This document shows, piece by piece, positions 9,624 to 18,791 of a DNA stretch of 64,000 bases (positions are counted from its first letter, which is position 1; every line of letters begins with the position of its first letter). The position numbers were made by a program, and so were the translations under genes. The notes below the pieces were generated by a model. That model searched no databases. It saw only the letters and a program-made list of their open reading frames with translations, and was not told where the DNA came from. Source of the DNA: Pelagimonas sp. (GTDB lineage Bacteria; Pseudomonadota; Alphaproteobacteria; Rhodobacterales; Rhodobacteraceae); the NCBI GenBank assembly GCA_025210265.1, contig JAOASD010000015.1:1-64000 (forward strand), written 5' to 3'.

Positions 9624-10748
9624 TCACCCGTCTGGGAACAACTCGTAGAGCGTGGAATGCAACAGCTGCGGTTGCGCGCCAAAACGCACCACAACCGCAT
9701 CCAGAAAGGGCAGCAGATAGACCATCTGCCCGCCATGCCCCATCATATAGGCGAACGGGCCCTGCGCTACCGCGCCTTCACGGTCCAGAATGTCATGACG
9801 GATCTGCCATGCATAAACGCCTTTGCCCCGTGCCTCTGCTGACAGATCCGGCAGGATCCAGCTTTGCCACAGATCCCCCCGCAGGAAAGGGGCGTCTTTG
9901 TCCCCATTCCTCAGCAGGAACCGCCCCACCAGCAACCAGTCATAGGGCCGGGCGTAAAGGCAACAATAGGCCGACACCCCCTGCCCCTCTGGCGTCATCC
10001 GCCACTGAGCCGGGGCTGCGCCTGCGGGTGACCAGATCAGATCTGACAGGATCTGCGGCAAGGGGCGGTCATAGGCGGCCTCGACCACCAGCCCGAGCAA
10101 CGCGGTATTGGCGCTTTGGTAGTGGAATGTGCCACGCCGGGCCGGGTCAATCTGTAGGCGTGGCAGGATGTTCTGAATGCCATAGGCGTGCATCTGCGCC
10201 ACCGGTGAAAAGGGCGAAAAATCCGCATCATCCAGCGGCGCGGTCTTTTCGTCCTTGGGCGGCTCGCCCTCCAACACCAACCCGCTGGTCATGCTTAGGG
10301 CTTCGTCCAGGGTGATGTCCGGCACCTCCGGCCCCAACACCGCGCGCAGCCGCATATCCAAACCTGAAAGGTGGCCATCAGAAACGGCCTTCAGGACCAG
10401 CACCCCCACCAGAGACTTGACCAAAGAATAAGAGTTCAGCCGGGTTTCGGGCGTGATGCCAGGACCATATAGCCCGGCGACCTCCCCGTACCTGTTGACC
10501 AGCAGGGCGCGCCCCTTGCTGTTGTGAAATCGCGCCTGCGCAGCCTCAGACACAGCCCCAATCAAGGGCACAGCAGATGCCGGGCCATCAACCGTGGCAA
10601 ACACCCCCGGCGCAGGCCAGAGGGGCGCAGGGAAACCCTCGTTCTTCAGGACAAAAATCTGCGGTGCCGCCACGCGCAGCCCCAGAAAAAGCACCAAGGC
10701 GGCCCCGGTCAGGACCGCCGTAACGCGCATAAAAATTGGTTTTTTCAT
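9624..10748 (-). CDS. Serine hydrolase of the beta-lactamase class C / PBP4* type
   Basis: 374 residues with an N-terminal hydrophobic segment (VTAVLTGAALVLFLGL), indicating a membrane anchor or export signal. The fold's three motifs are visible: SxxK as SLVK in NSYSLVKSLVG, YxN-like YQSAN, and a C-terminal HGG in MMGHGGQMVYLLP. Such proteins include esterases, amidases and DD-peptidases, and no specific substrate can be read here. The ATG at 10748 begins MKKPIFMR, with an alternative ATG at codon 7. The gene stands alone and faces etfBA. Confidence 0.85.
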   Translation of the reverse strand: MKKPIFMRVTAVLTGAALVLFLGLRVAAPQIFVLKNEGFPAPLWPAPGVFATVDGPASAVPLIGAVSEAAQARFHNSKGRALLVNRYGEVAGLYGPGITPETRLNSYSLVKSLVGVLVLKAVSDGHLSGLDMRLRAVLGPEVPDITLDEALSMTSGLVLEGEPPKDEKTAPLDDADFSPFSPVAQMHAYGIQNILPRLQIDPARRGTFHYQSANTALLGLVVEAAYDRPLPQILSDLIWSPAGAAPAQWRMTPEGQGVSAYCCLYARPYDWLLVGRFLLRNGDKDAPFLRGDLWQSWILPDLSAEARGKGVYAWQIRHDILDREGAVAQGPFAYMMGHGGQMVYLLPFLDAVVVRFGAQPQLLHSTLYELFPDG

Positions 10749-10795
10749 ACGCCCAAGGAAGCGCCTACGGTCAGGCGGGTCAAGTGGGCGGCCCC

Positions 10796-11638
10796 TCAGA
10801 GCGCGGGGCCACGCCCAATCATATGGCGCAGGACCGGCGCAACCGCATCGCGCGCTTCACGGTGGGCCAGGGCCCCCATCAGTTCTGCGGCAGCGCAGGC
10901 TTCGAACTCATTGAAAACCATGTTGCTGGTGCCTTCCATACGGGCATCCTCGGAACAGGTGACTTCGATCAGCTCCTGCACCCGCGGGCGCAAAGTTTCC
11001 AACATCGCGCGCGTGACATAAAGCGGATCACTGCCCAGCGTCAGTTCATTCCCGGACGGAATGTCATGATCGGCAAACCACAGCAAAATCACCTTGCCGC
11101 GCAAAATGGTCAGAATGTGTTTCATACGTGCGACCCAGGACTGGCGCAGCTCATCCACAACGGTTTCGAAACGATCCTGAGACACATCGCATAGGCGACT
11201 CAGCATGTGGCGGTTGAAATGGAATTCTGTGAAATCCACCTCGGGATACAGAACCTCCAACCGTTCGGAGGCGCGCAAAAACCGGTCATTGCGGCGCGGA
11301 TGCACCATGTAATACCGGTTCGACATATTCTGCGCGCCGGTCACCTGAATCACCTTGGCCACCGCGCCGCTGGCCATTTCCAGCACCGAGGGATCATTCA
11401 GATACAGATCTATCCCGACATTCACCGCACCAAAATTGACGCATTCAATCGCCAGATCCCGTTCCAGCAGGGATGGGAACGGATCCGCAATAAAACGTCC
11501 ATAAGTTTCAGACCCGCCCAGAAAGGCGATGTAATCGCCGGTCATCTGACTGCGGGGTCCGCGAAACAACACGCGCGAATTGCCGTATCGACACGGATAG
11601 TATTCCAGGGCCGTTGGCCCCCCGGAATGGCACGTCAT
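10796..11638 (-). CDS. DUF6473-like protein (possible SGNH-type domain)
   Basis: 280 residues from an ATG at 11638 with gagagg upstream; an in-frame GTG three codons earlier is the alternative. I recognise it as the type annotated DUF6473 in Rhodobacteraceae. An early YIAFLGGSETYGRF and NFGAVNVGIDLYLND resemble block I and a later block of SGNH hydrolases, and ILLWFADHDI could be another strand, but no Ser-Asp-His set can be assigned firmly. There is no signal peptide or transmembrane segment. It is divergent from the 3-hydroxyacyl-CoA dehydrogenase gene, leaving 169 bases for both promoters. Confidence 0.7.
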   Translation of the reverse strand: MTCHSGGPTALEYYPCRYGNSRVLFRGPRSQMTGDYIAFLGGSETYGRFIADPFPSLLERDLAIECVNFGAVNVGIDLYLNDPSVLEMASGAVAKVIQVTGAQNMSNRYYMVHPRRNDRFLRASERLEVLYPEVDFTEFHFNRHMLSRLCDVSQDRFETVVDELRQSWVARMKHILTILRGKVILLWFADHDIPSGNELTLGSDPLYVTRAMLETLRPRVQELIEVTCSEDARMEGTSNMVFNEFEACAAAELMGALAHREARDAVAPVLRHMIGRGPAL

Positions 11639-11807
11639 GGCACCCACCTCTCAATTTTCACCCGTAGAACAGAATCACACAGACCAGTTGCGAAAAGGCT
11701 AAAGTTCCAATGCAGGACGAAGTTGAATCACCTCCCTTGTAGTTGGGCGCACAGCAGGCCTATTCTGACCCACATATCGAGCATTCGCGCTGCACAGGGG
11801 CTGTTAC

Positions 11808-12683
11808 ATGGAAATCAAATCGGTTGGCGTGATCGGCGCCGGGCAGATGGGCAATGGGATTGCTCATGTGATGGCTTTGGCGGGCTATGACGTTGTTCTG
11901 AACGACATCAGCCAGGATGCTCTGGACAAGGCAACCGCGCTGATTGGCAAGAACATGGACCGGCAGGTCAGCAAGGGAAAGGTCAGCGCCGAGGATCGCG
12001 ACGCTGCGATGCTGCGGATCCGGGGCTCGCTTGCCCTGCCCGAAGTGGCACAAACCGATCTGGTGATCGAAGCGGCCACCGAAAACGAAGCCACAAAGCA
12101 CAAGATTTTCGAAGCCCTGCTGCCCGATCTGACACCGAGCACGATCCTGACCTCAAACACATCCTCTATTTCCATCACCCGGCTCGCAAGTGGCACGGAC
12201 CGGCCCGAAAAATTCATGGGGTTCCATTTCATGAACCCGGTGCCGCTGATGCAGCTGGTCGAACTGATCCGCGGCATCGCCACGGACCAACCCACGTATG
12301 ACGCCTGCTTCAAGGTTGTGGAATCGCTGGGCAAGACCGCCGCCAGCGCCGAAGATTTCCCCGCCTTTATCGTGAACCGCATCCTGATCCCCATGATCAA
12401 CGAAGCAGTCTATACCCTGTATGAAGGCGTCGGCTCGGTCGCGTCGATCGACAAAGCGATGAAACTGGGGGCCAACCACCCGATGGGGCCGCTGGAACTG
12501 GCGGATTTCATCGGTCTAGACACATGTCTGGCGATCATGAACGTGCTGCATGACGGGCTGGCAGACACAAAATACCGCCCCTGCCCGCTGCTGACCAAAT
12601 ATGTCGAAGCCGGATGGCTGGGGCGCAAAACCCAACGCGGTTTTTACGATTATCGTGGGGAAACGCCGGTCCCGACCCGCTAA
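11808..12683 (+). CDS. 3-hydroxybutyryl-CoA dehydrogenase
   Basis: 291 residues, a complete stand-alone 3-hydroxyacyl-CoA dehydrogenase of the PaaH/Hbd/FadB2 type. It has an N-terminal NAD-binding GVIGAGQMGNGIAH, the catalytic His region GFHFMNPVPLMQLVE, and the conserved C-terminal NRILIPMINEAV and LGANHPMGPLELADFIGLD. It oxidises 3-hydroxyacyl-CoA to 3-ketoacyl-CoA in fatty acid or polyhydroxybutyrate turnover. In many roseobacters the gene follows etfBA, linking substrate oxidation with its electron acceptor; here two reversed genes lie between them. The chain-length preference is not visible from sequence. Confidence 0.95.
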   Translation: MEIKSVGVIGAGQMGNGIAHVMALAGYDVVLNDISQDALDKATALIGKNMDRQVSKGKVSAEDRDAAMLRIRGSLALPEVAQTDLVIEAATENEATKHKIFEALLPDLTPSTILTSNTSSISITRLASGTDRPEKFMGFHFMNPVPLMQLVELIRGIATDQPTYDACFKVVESLGKTAASAEDFPAFIVNRILIPMINEAVYTLYEGVGSVASIDKAMKLGANHPMGPLELADFIGLDTCLAIMNVLHDGLADTKYRPCPLLTKYVEAGWLGRKTQRGFYDYRGETPVPTR

Positions 12684-12696
12684 CCCGCGCCAGAGT

Positions 12697-12718
12697 GCAG
12701 GGCCTGCACCGGCCCTGC
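12697..12718. terminator. Hairpin between convergent genes
   Basis: gcagggcc/ggccctgc (8-bp perfect stem, 6-base loop) lies between two convergent genes. No T run follows on either side, so its role as a bidirectional terminator is likely by position only. Confidence 0.5.
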
Positions 12719-12727
12719 CACTGCTGT

Positions 12728-13675
12728 TCAGTCTTCGCGCAGGGCCAATGTCTTGTCCCGCAGCCAGGCGACAAAATCGCGCTGGCCACCGGCGAATCCT
12801 TTAACCTCGTCAGGAGAGATCGGCGCACCGACCACAGGTTTCTGCGGGCGTTTGCACGCATGAACCACCTCGTGAATCAGCAGCCCCTGCCGCAGCGTTG
12901 CGGACAGTTTATTGGCGATCTGATAGGCGCGGCTGTTCTGCCCCGGAAAATAAATCGGAACCACGGTCGCGCCGGACCGCTGGATCATCTTTGCCGTGAA
13001 CGGATTCCAGCCTGCCTCAACCGCGGGGCCAAACCAGGTTTCGGAATGCGCCACCACGCCCGAGGGGAAGAGCACAATCACCCCGCCATCCTTCAGATGC
13101 GCCATGGCCTCCGCCCGCATTTTCAGGCTTTGCTCTCGTGCGTCCGGTTCATGCGGGAACGGTACGGGAATCATGAACGGGTCAATTTCCTTGACCCCGG
13201 TCAGCAGGCTGCGGGTCAGGATTTTGTAATCCGTGCGCACCTTGCCGATCAATTCCGCCAGAACCATGCCATCCACCAGGCCATGCGGGTGGTTGGCGAC
13301 AATAATCACAGGACCACTGGCCGGGATATGTGCGATCTGCTCCGCCGGAGTGCGCAGCGTGATGCCCATAATGCCAAGCGCCTGGCTCCAGAAGGCCTGG
13401 CCTTCGGCGGCCCCCATCCGTTCAAACCGGCGCACCATGCGCAAAAGCGGGATCTTACCGGTCAGCCATTCCATCACGCGGATCGTGTTGGCCTTCCACG
13501 GGTTTGTGAACGTGTTGGCGTAGCTGACTTTTCGCTTGTCATAGGGTGCATCATCAGGCGACTGATCTGCAGGCGTTTCAACCTGCGCCTGCCGAACCTT
13601 GCCGCGGATCCGATCCGGGCTGCTGCCGGGGTCCCGCCCCTTGGTCACGGGGGATGCATGCGAAGTTTCGACCAT
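12728..13675 (-). CDS. 1-acyl-glycerol-3-phosphate acyltransferase-like (PlsC family) protein
   Basis: About 315 residues from the ATG of MVETSHASP. The acyltransferase core has the block I motif NHPHGLVDG (HxxxxD variant), a hydrophobic strand before it (GPVIIVAN), and FPSG as block III. This is the arrangement of the lysophospholipid acyltransferase superfamily, probably the branch near the haemolysin/OlsA acyltransferases. The first 50 residues are polar and low in homology. It is co-directional with HPr but separated by about 80 bases. The acceptor lipid (lyso-phosphatidate, lyso-ornithine lipid or other) is unknown. The longer ORF starts at a TTG and is less likely. Confidence 0.82.
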   Translation of the reverse strand: MVETSHASPVTKGRDPGSSPDRIRGKVRQAQVETPADQSPDDAPYDKRKVSYANTFTNPWKANTIRVMEWLTGKIPLLRMVRRFERMGAAEGQAFWSQALGIMGITLRTPAEQIAHIPASGPVIIVANHPHGLVDGMVLAELIGKVRTDYKILTRSLLTGVKEIDPFMIPVPFPHEPDAREQSLKMRAEAMAHLKDGGVIVLFPSGVVAHSETWFGPAVEAGWNPFTAKMIQRSGATVVPIYFPGQNSRAYQIANKLSATLRQGLLIHEVVHACKRPQKPVVGAPISPDEVKGFAGGQRDFVAWLRDKTLALRED

Positions 13676-13755
13676 GCGCCTGCGGTTCCGTTCTTGAGGC
13701 CTGTGGTGAAACCCACAGGCGGCGTGCCATTCCCAGCCGGGCCGCAAATCACGCC

Positions 13756-14034
13756 CTAGCAGTCTTCCTCGAAACGGTCGGCAACAAGGGCCTGCACAGC
13801 ATCCGCAAGCGGCGCTGCATCCGGTCCCGAGGTCTGCACCTCAATAGTGGTTCCCTTGGCGGCTGCCAACATCAAAAGCCCCATGATGCTGTCGCCGCTG
13901 GCAGACATGCCGTCACGGTATATCTCGGCGCGGGCATCAAAGCCCTCGACCACCTCGACCAATTTGGCAGAGGCCCGCGCGTGCAGGCCTTTTTCATTTA
14001 CGATTCGCAATTCGCGGCTGATCATCTCAGTCAT
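13756..14034 (-). CDS. HPr-type phosphocarrier protein
   Basis: 92 residues. The phosphorylatable His is in KGLHARASAK and the regulatory serine in SGDSIMGLLML, at the positions of His15 and Ser46. HPr passes phosphate from enzyme I to EIIA and can be phosphorylated on Ser by the HPr kinase encoded 1.5 kb upstream. No sugar permease is nearby, so this belongs to the regulatory PTS typical of alphaproteobacteria. The protein may start three codons later (MISREL), which is the usual beginning. Confidence 0.95.
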   Translation of the reverse strand: MTEMISRELRIVNEKGLHARASAKLVEVVEGFDARAEIYRDGMSASGDSIMGLLMLAAAKGTTIEVQTSGPDAAPLADAVQALVADRFEEDC

Positions 14035-14118
14035 GAATCTCTCTCTTATCCTCCCTGCAGACCCGCCCTGATGGGGGGCTGCCTCAATCCTGTCCGACGC
14101 TTCTCCTGTGGGCGTCGA

Positions 14119-14523
14119 TCACACTTGCCGGGGATCTCCTCCGATCACCCGGCTGTCGATATATTTGCGCCCCGCTTCCATGGCGCGGGACACCGCATCC
14201 GGCAGGCTCAGCTGTCTGCTTTTGGCCAGCTTGACCAACATGGGCAGATTGGCCCCGTATAGAATGCGCCGATTGGCACATTGGCAGGCCCGCAGCGCCA
14301 GATTGGACGGCGAGCCGCCAAACAGATCGGTCACCACAACCACGCCATCGCCCTGATCGACCGCATCCGCTGCGGCGCAGATTTCATCCTGCTTGCCGGA
14401 CCGGTCGCAATCCGCCTCGATCGAAATCGCCATGACGCCAGGTTGGTCCCCGACCACATGCTCTACCGCCGCCAGATATTCCCGCGCCAGCCCGCCATGT
14501 GCCACAATCACGATCCCGATCAC
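14119..14523 (-). CDS. PTS EIIA component, mannose type
   Basis: 134 residues of the EIIA-Man fold. The N-terminal IGIVIVAHGGLA carries the active His, and VTDLFGGSPSNLA is the second signature. It accepts phosphate from HPr but has no EIIB/C partner here, so its output is regulatory. In related alphaproteobacteria this EIIA connects carbon and nitrogen status to ChvGI and storage metabolism. The ATG overlaps the rapZ stop by four bases (atga), so translation is coupled. Confidence 0.95.
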   Translation of the reverse strand: MIGIVIVAHGGLAREYLAAVEHVVGDQPGVMAISIEADCDRSGKQDEICAAADAVDQGDGVVVVTDLFGGSPSNLALRACQCANRRILYGANLPMLVKLAKSRQLSLPDAVSRAMEAGRKYIDSRVIGGDPRQV

Positions 14524-15476
14524 TTCTCGGCCTTCCCATCCATGCGTGCCTGCGGCTGGGTCACGGGGGCCGATTTGCCCACCATACCGCGCCGCTCCAG
14601 TTCGCGGTGTCTAATTGACACCTGCCAGCCGCCATGTGCAAGCCCGGCGGCGATCCTTTCCGTCAAAGTCACCGAGCGATGCTGCCCGCCGGTACATCCA
14701 AACCCGATCTGAAAATGCGATTTCCCCTCGGCCACGCAGCCCGGCAGCACACAGCCCAACAAGGTTTCAACCCCGCTGACAAAACTGTCAAAGCGCGGAT
14801 CCTGCCCGACATAATCTGCCACACGCGCATCCAGCCCGGTGAAAGGCCGCAGATCCCGGTCCCAATGCGGATTGCGCAGAAACCGACAATCCAACACCAT
14901 GTCCAGCCCCTGCGGCAAACCGCGTTTATACGAAAAGCTATGCAGGGACACAGCCATGCCCTGCCCGGTGCGATGGCCAAACCACTTGTCGATCTCGGCG
15001 CGCAGATCGTGCACGGTCAGGTCACTGCTCTCCAGAACGATGTCGGCGCGGGCGCGCACATCCTCAAGCAACGCCAGTTCCCGCGCGATCCCGGCGGCCG
15101 GGTCTTCGTCCCGCGCCAGAGGGTGCCGACGCCGGGTTTCAGAGTACCGGCGGATCAGCACCTCGGCCGTGCAGTCCAAATATAACAAATCACAGCGCAC
15201 CCGGCTGCGCGCACCCAGATCGCGATGCAGATCCAGAAGGCGCTGCGCGGAAAAATCCCGGTTGCGCACATCAATCCCCAGCGCCAGCGGCTGGCGCGGC
15301 AGATCAGGCGCGCCGCCGTCAATCAGGCGCGGGATCAACGTCAGAGGGATGTTGTCGATGGTTTCATACCCCACATCCTCCAGCGCATTGATCGCTGTCG
15401 AACGCCCCGCACCAGAGGGGCCGGATACAAGAACCACATGCTGATCTGCGGTCTGAGAGATGTGAGGCTGTGGCAT
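14520..15476 (-). CDS. rapZ: RNase adapter / nucleotide-binding protein RapZ
   Basis: About 318 residues. The N-terminal Walker A is SGPSGAGRSTAI (canonical GKS/T has become GRS), followed by ETIDNIPLTLIP, and the C-terminal RapZ domain has FGCTGGQHRSV, the signature of the family. In enterobacteria RapZ guides an RNase to a small RNA controlling amino-sugar synthesis; in alphaproteobacteria the role is less clear but the gene is fixed next to hprK and PTS genes. An in-frame GTG two codons upstream overlaps the hprK stop and could also be the start. Confidence 0.93.
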   Translation of the reverse strand: MPQPHISQTADQHVVLVSGPSGAGRSTAINALEDVGYETIDNIPLTLIPRLIDGGAPDLPRQPLALGIDVRNRDFSAQRLLDLHRDLGARSRVRCDLLYLDCTAEVLIRRYSETRRRHPLARDEDPAAGIARELALLEDVRARADIVLESSDLTVHDLRAEIDKWFGHRTGQGMAVSLHSFSYKRGLPQGLDMVLDCRFLRNPHWDRDLRPFTGLDARVADYVGQDPRFDSFVSGVETLLGCVLPGCVAEGKSHFQIGFGCTGGQHRSVTLTERIAAGLAHGGWQVSIRHRELERRGMVGKSAPVTQPQARMDGKAEK

Positions 15477-15478
15477 GG

Positions 15479-15922
15479 TCACGCTTTCCTTCCCCCTTTC
15501 AGATATTGCATCAGGGCTGCCGGGAAATGGGGGGACGCGAAATTGTGAAGCAAAGGGATGCTGCGCCCCAAAAGCCTGTCCTCGCGCATCGGAGGCAGGC
15601 GTTCAGTTTCAACAACATCCAGATCCACAATCGCGGCAAGCGGACAGTCAGCCACCGTGGTCGCAGACAGGATGCCAACGCCGCGGGCCTCAATCATACC
15701 CAGAATTGTGGGCGGCGCGCTCAGCCGCAGCTGATCCGGCATTTGGGACACCACAACCCGATCATCCGCCACCAGATCCGCCCCCAACGCCAGCATCGCC
15801 AGCGCCAGCGAAGATTTCCCCGCACCCGACGCCCCCCGAATCAGCAGCCCCCTGCCCGCAACGCAAACCGCGCTGGCATGAAGGGTGATCCGGGTCTGAT
15901 CGCTGTGATCCTGCCTGTCCAT
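15479..15922 (-). CDS. hprK: HPr kinase, short alphaproteobacterial form
   Basis: 147 residues covering only the C-terminal catalytic domain of HprK; the N-terminal domain of the Firmicutes enzyme is missing, as is normal in alphaproteobacteria. The P-loop is GASGAGKSS, the Asp/Asp motif VADDRV, and the family signature GMIEARGVGIL is intact. It would phosphorylate HPr on Ser. It lies 60 bases after chvG and overlaps the beginning of rapZ, making chvI-chvG-hprK-rapZ-EIIA-HPr one probable transcription unit. Confidence 0.94.
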   Translation of the reverse strand: MDRQDHSDQTRITLHASAVCVAGRGLLIRGASGAGKSSLALAMLALGADLVADDRVVVSQMPDQLRLSAPPTILGMIEARGVGILSATTVADCPLAAIVDLDVVETERLPPMREDRLLGRSIPLLHNFASPHFPAALMQYLKGGRKA

Positions 15923-15982
15923 GGGCCATCTTTGAACGGTCTTGCTGCAGGTGCAAGCAGATCACGCAGCGCCCAAACCGGA

Positions 15983-17722
15983 TCAGACCGGCAGGCCAAC
16001 CACAAAGCGCGCGCCCAATGGCTCAGAGGTCACATCGGCCTCAGTCGGGCGGATATTTTCGGCCCAGATCACGCCGCCATGGGCCTCGACAATCTGTTTG
16101 GAAATGGCCAGGCCAAGGCCGGAATTGTTGCCGAAATCCTGCTGCGGGCGCGAGGTGTAGAAGCGTTTGAAAATCTTCTGCAGCGCCTCTTCGGGGATGC
16201 CGGGGCCGGTATCCTCGACCACGACCAGCACGCGATTGTCGCGGCGCCGCGCCCAGACGCGGATTGCATCCCCATCTTCGCAGAAACTGATCGCATTGGT
16301 GATAAGATTGACAAACACCTGCGCCAGCCGCGCCTCAAGCCCGGTGATCGTGATCGGGCGCGGCGGTAGGTCGGTGATGAACTCCACCCCCTTTTTACCC
16401 GCATCCTGACCCAGAAATTCGGTGATATTCCCCAGCATTTCCAGCAGGTTAAATTCTTGCTCATCCTCTTTGACCAGCTCCGAATCCAGCCGCGATGCAT
16501 TAGAGATGTCGCTAACCAGACGGTCAAGACGACGCACGTCATGCTCGATTACATCCAGCAGTTTTGTGCGATGTTCTTCTTTGCGCACCATGCGCAGGCT
16601 GCCCACGGCGCTGCGCAGCGAGGCCAGCGGGTTCTTGATTTCATGCGCCACGTCAGCGGCAAATTGTTCGTTGCTGTCGATCCGGTCATATAGCGCGGCC
16701 ACCATGCCGCGCAGCGCACCAGATAACCGCCCGATTTCATCCGGGCGCGCGGTCAGGTCCGGGATGCGGATCCTGCCGGTGGTCTTGCTCCGACGATTGC
16801 GGTCACGACCGATCTCTGCCGCATCGGCAAGGTCGGAAATCGGGTTGGCGATGGTCGAGGCCAGCACAAGGCTAAGCCCGATGGACACCAGCGTCGCAAT
16901 AACAAAGACCTGCAGCACCCTTTCCCGCTCTGCGCTCAGCGCAGCCTGAATTTCTGCGGCAGGCGACACCAGCGCGATGGTGCCCAGAATCGCATCGCCC
17001 TGCCGAATCGGGGTCAGCGCATGGTACATGCTGGGCCCGGCCGACCCGGCCTGTGTTTCCACCCGCGTCACGGCGGGATCTCCCGCCTCGATCATGCGGC
17101 GCAAGCGATCTTCCAGCACCAGCTGCGGCTCTTCGGAAAAATAGGTGAACACCCCGGCGATCCGGGCCAACACACCGTCCAGGATGTTTGAAATCAGGGT
17201 TGGGCGCTCGGCCTCGGCGCCGGGGGTGACGATGCGCGCCATCTGGCCTGTCGCCTCGCCGACCAGGAAAGAGGCGCTGTCAAACACCATAAGATGCGCG
17301 CCCTCGCGCAGGTCGATCCCCGCAACCGTGGCCGCGACGTCGATCCCGTCAGAGCCCCCAAGGTTGACCGGGCCCGTACTGGGCAGCTGCACCTCGAACA
17401 CATCCGCGATCAGCTCGACCTCGGATTGCAGGGCATTGGCCATCTGGATTGTCAGCGTATCGCGCGACGACGCCAGCCACAGAACCCCGGCAACCAGCAC
17501 GTTCAAAGCAACCAGATTGAACGTGATGATCTTGCGGGTCAGCGGCGAGCGTTTCAGCGAATACACACCCCGACGGGCGCGGCTGTCGCGCAGTTCTTTT
17601 TCGACCGTGCTTTCCGGGGCGACCCAATCGTCGCCCAGAACAACATCCGCGCTGCGCCGGTCGCTTTCGTCCCGGTCGCTGCGGCTGTCACTGCCCAGTC
17701 CAATCCGTTCGGCCAAGGCCAT
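15983..17722 (-). CDS. chvG: Sensor histidine kinase ChvG/ExoS type
   Basis: 579 residues. After a polar start, a transmembrane helix (LVALNVLVAGVLWLA), a long periplasmic sensor domain and a second helix (VFVIATLVSIGLSLVLAS) lead into HAMP. The HisKA box is FAADVAHEIKNPLASLR and the ATPase domain has NAISFC (N box), VEDTGPGIP and NNSGLGLAISK. ChvG responds to acidity and envelope conditions and phosphorylates ChvI. The gene begins 4 bases after chvI ends. Close linkage to the PTS genes fits the known interplay of EIIA and HPr with ChvG in alphaproteobacteria. Confidence 0.95.
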   Translation of the reverse strand: MALAERIGLGSDSRSDRDESDRRSADVVLGDDWVAPESTVEKELRDSRARRGVYSLKRSPLTRKIITFNLVALNVLVAGVLWLASSRDTLTIQMANALQSEVELIADVFEVQLPSTGPVNLGGSDGIDVAATVAGIDLREGAHLMVFDSASFLVGEATGQMARIVTPGAEAERPTLISNILDGVLARIAGVFTYFSEEPQLVLEDRLRRMIEAGDPAVTRVETQAGSAGPSMYHALTPIRQGDAILGTIALVSPAAEIQAALSAERERVLQVFVIATLVSIGLSLVLASTIANPISDLADAAEIGRDRNRRSKTTGRIRIPDLTARPDEIGRLSGALRGMVAALYDRIDSNEQFAADVAHEIKNPLASLRSAVGSLRMVRKEEHRTKLLDVIEHDVRRLDRLVSDISNASRLDSELVKEDEQEFNLLEMLGNITEFLGQDAGKKGVEFITDLPPRPITITGLEARLAQVFVNLITNAISFCEDGDAIRVWARRRDNRVLVVVEDTGPGIPEEALQKIFKRFYTSRPQQDFGNNSGLGLAISKQIVEAHGGVIWAENIRPTEADVTSEPLGARFVVGLPV

Positions 17723-17725
17723 CCG

Positions 17726-18427
17726 TCACTCTTCGTTATAACGGTAGCCGATGCCGTACAGGGTCTCGATCGCCGAGAAATCCGTGTCGACACCGCGCAT
17801 CTTTTTGCGCAGGCGCTTGATATGGCTGTCGATGGTGCGGTCATCCACATAGACCTGATCGTCATAGGCCACATCCATCAGCTGGTCGCGCGATTTCACG
17901 AAACCGGGGCGTTGGGCCAGCGCCTGCAGCAGCAGAAATTCGGTGACGGTCAGGGTCACGTCGCGGCCTTTCCAGGTCACAGCGTGGCGTAGCGGGTCCA
18001 TGGTGAGAGAGCCGCGTGTCATCAGCTTGGCCTCTTCGGTTTCGGCGACGATCTCGCCGGCCACGGCCTCCTGACGACGCAGCAGCGCGCGGATGCGTTC
18101 GACCAGCAGGCGCTGCGAGAACGGCTTTTTGACATAGTCATCGGCGCCCATGCGCAGGCCCAGAACCTCGTCAATCTCATCATCTTTGGAGGTGAGGAAA
18201 ATCACGGGCATCTTGGATTTCTGGCGCACGCGCTGCAGCAGATCCATGCCATCCATGCGCGGCATCTTGATGTCGAACACAGCCATGTCCGGCATCTTTT
18301 TGTTAAAGGCGTCTAGCGCCGCCTGTCCGTCATTATATGTCTCGACCTCGAAACCTTCTGCCTCAAGAGTCATCGAAACCGATGTCAGGATGTTCCTGTC
18401 ATCGTCCACAAGGGCGATTTTCGACAT
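17726..18427 (-). CDS. chvI: Response regulator ChvI, OmpR family
   Basis: 233 residues: a receiver domain (acidic pair in IALVDDDRN, phospho-Asp in [12 protein letters not shown], Thr in FLTSK, Lys in VKKPF) and a C-terminal winged helix with the OmpR-type recognition region ([15 protein letters not shown]). It is the first gene of the operon and has a good aaggac Shine-Dalgarno sequence. Divergent from pckA across 364 bases. In related bacteria ChvI controls envelope and acid responses and influences pckA, but no ChvI box could be identified here by eye. Confidence 0.96.
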   Translation of the reverse strand: MSKIALVDDDRNILTSVSMTLEAEGFEVETYNDGQAALDAFNKKMPDMAVFDIKMPRMDGMDLLQRVRQKSKMPVIFLTSKDDEIDEVLGLRMGADDYVKKPFSQRLLVERIRALLRRQEAVAGEIVAETEEAKLMTRGSLTMDPLRHAVTWKGRDVTLTVTEFLLLQALAQRPGFVKSRDQLMDVAYDDQVYVDDRTIDSHIKRLRKKMRGVDTDFSAIETLYGIGYRYNEE

Positions 18428-18609
18428 AGGCTTGTCCTTATACTGCTCTGGTTGCCTGTTTTTTTTCGCGAGTATGCGGGATTTTTTGCTTTACAACAAT
18501 CCCAATCTGCGAATCAGGCGGGTTCACAGGGCATTCCAGGCGAAATTGACGAAGGAATGGCTAAAAAGCCTCACCCCGAATACGGTAAATTGTACCTGTC
18601 CCGGACACG

Positions 18610-18675
18610 GTGGGCGCTAACACTTCGGGCAGAGTTTCGCCATGGTATCGCTAAACGCGATTTGGTTGCGCTAAC
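18610..18675. promoter_or_regulatory. Three candidate LacI-family (CceR/PckR-like) operators before pckA
   Basis: In the 364-base gap between chvI and pckA, three 12-mers resemble the palindrome gttagcgctaac: gtgggcgctaac at 18610-18621 (10/12), ggtatcgctaaa at 18644-18655 (9/12) and ggttgcgctaac at 18664-18675 (10/12). They lie 120-180 bases before the pckA start. CceR of Rhodobacter and PckR of rhizobia are LacI-family regulators that bind such sites at gluconeogenic genes. The remainder of the gap shows no other feature apart from likely divergent promoters. Confidence 0.45.
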
Positions 18676-18791
18676 TCCGCATTTGCGTCCTGTTCACCCT
18701 GGAAAACGGCATGATAAAGGGAAGCCCTCTGAGGGCGCTTTGCGGCGTCCGGCATCATTACAGAACCAGCGTTGCGACAGGAGCAAAGCAG

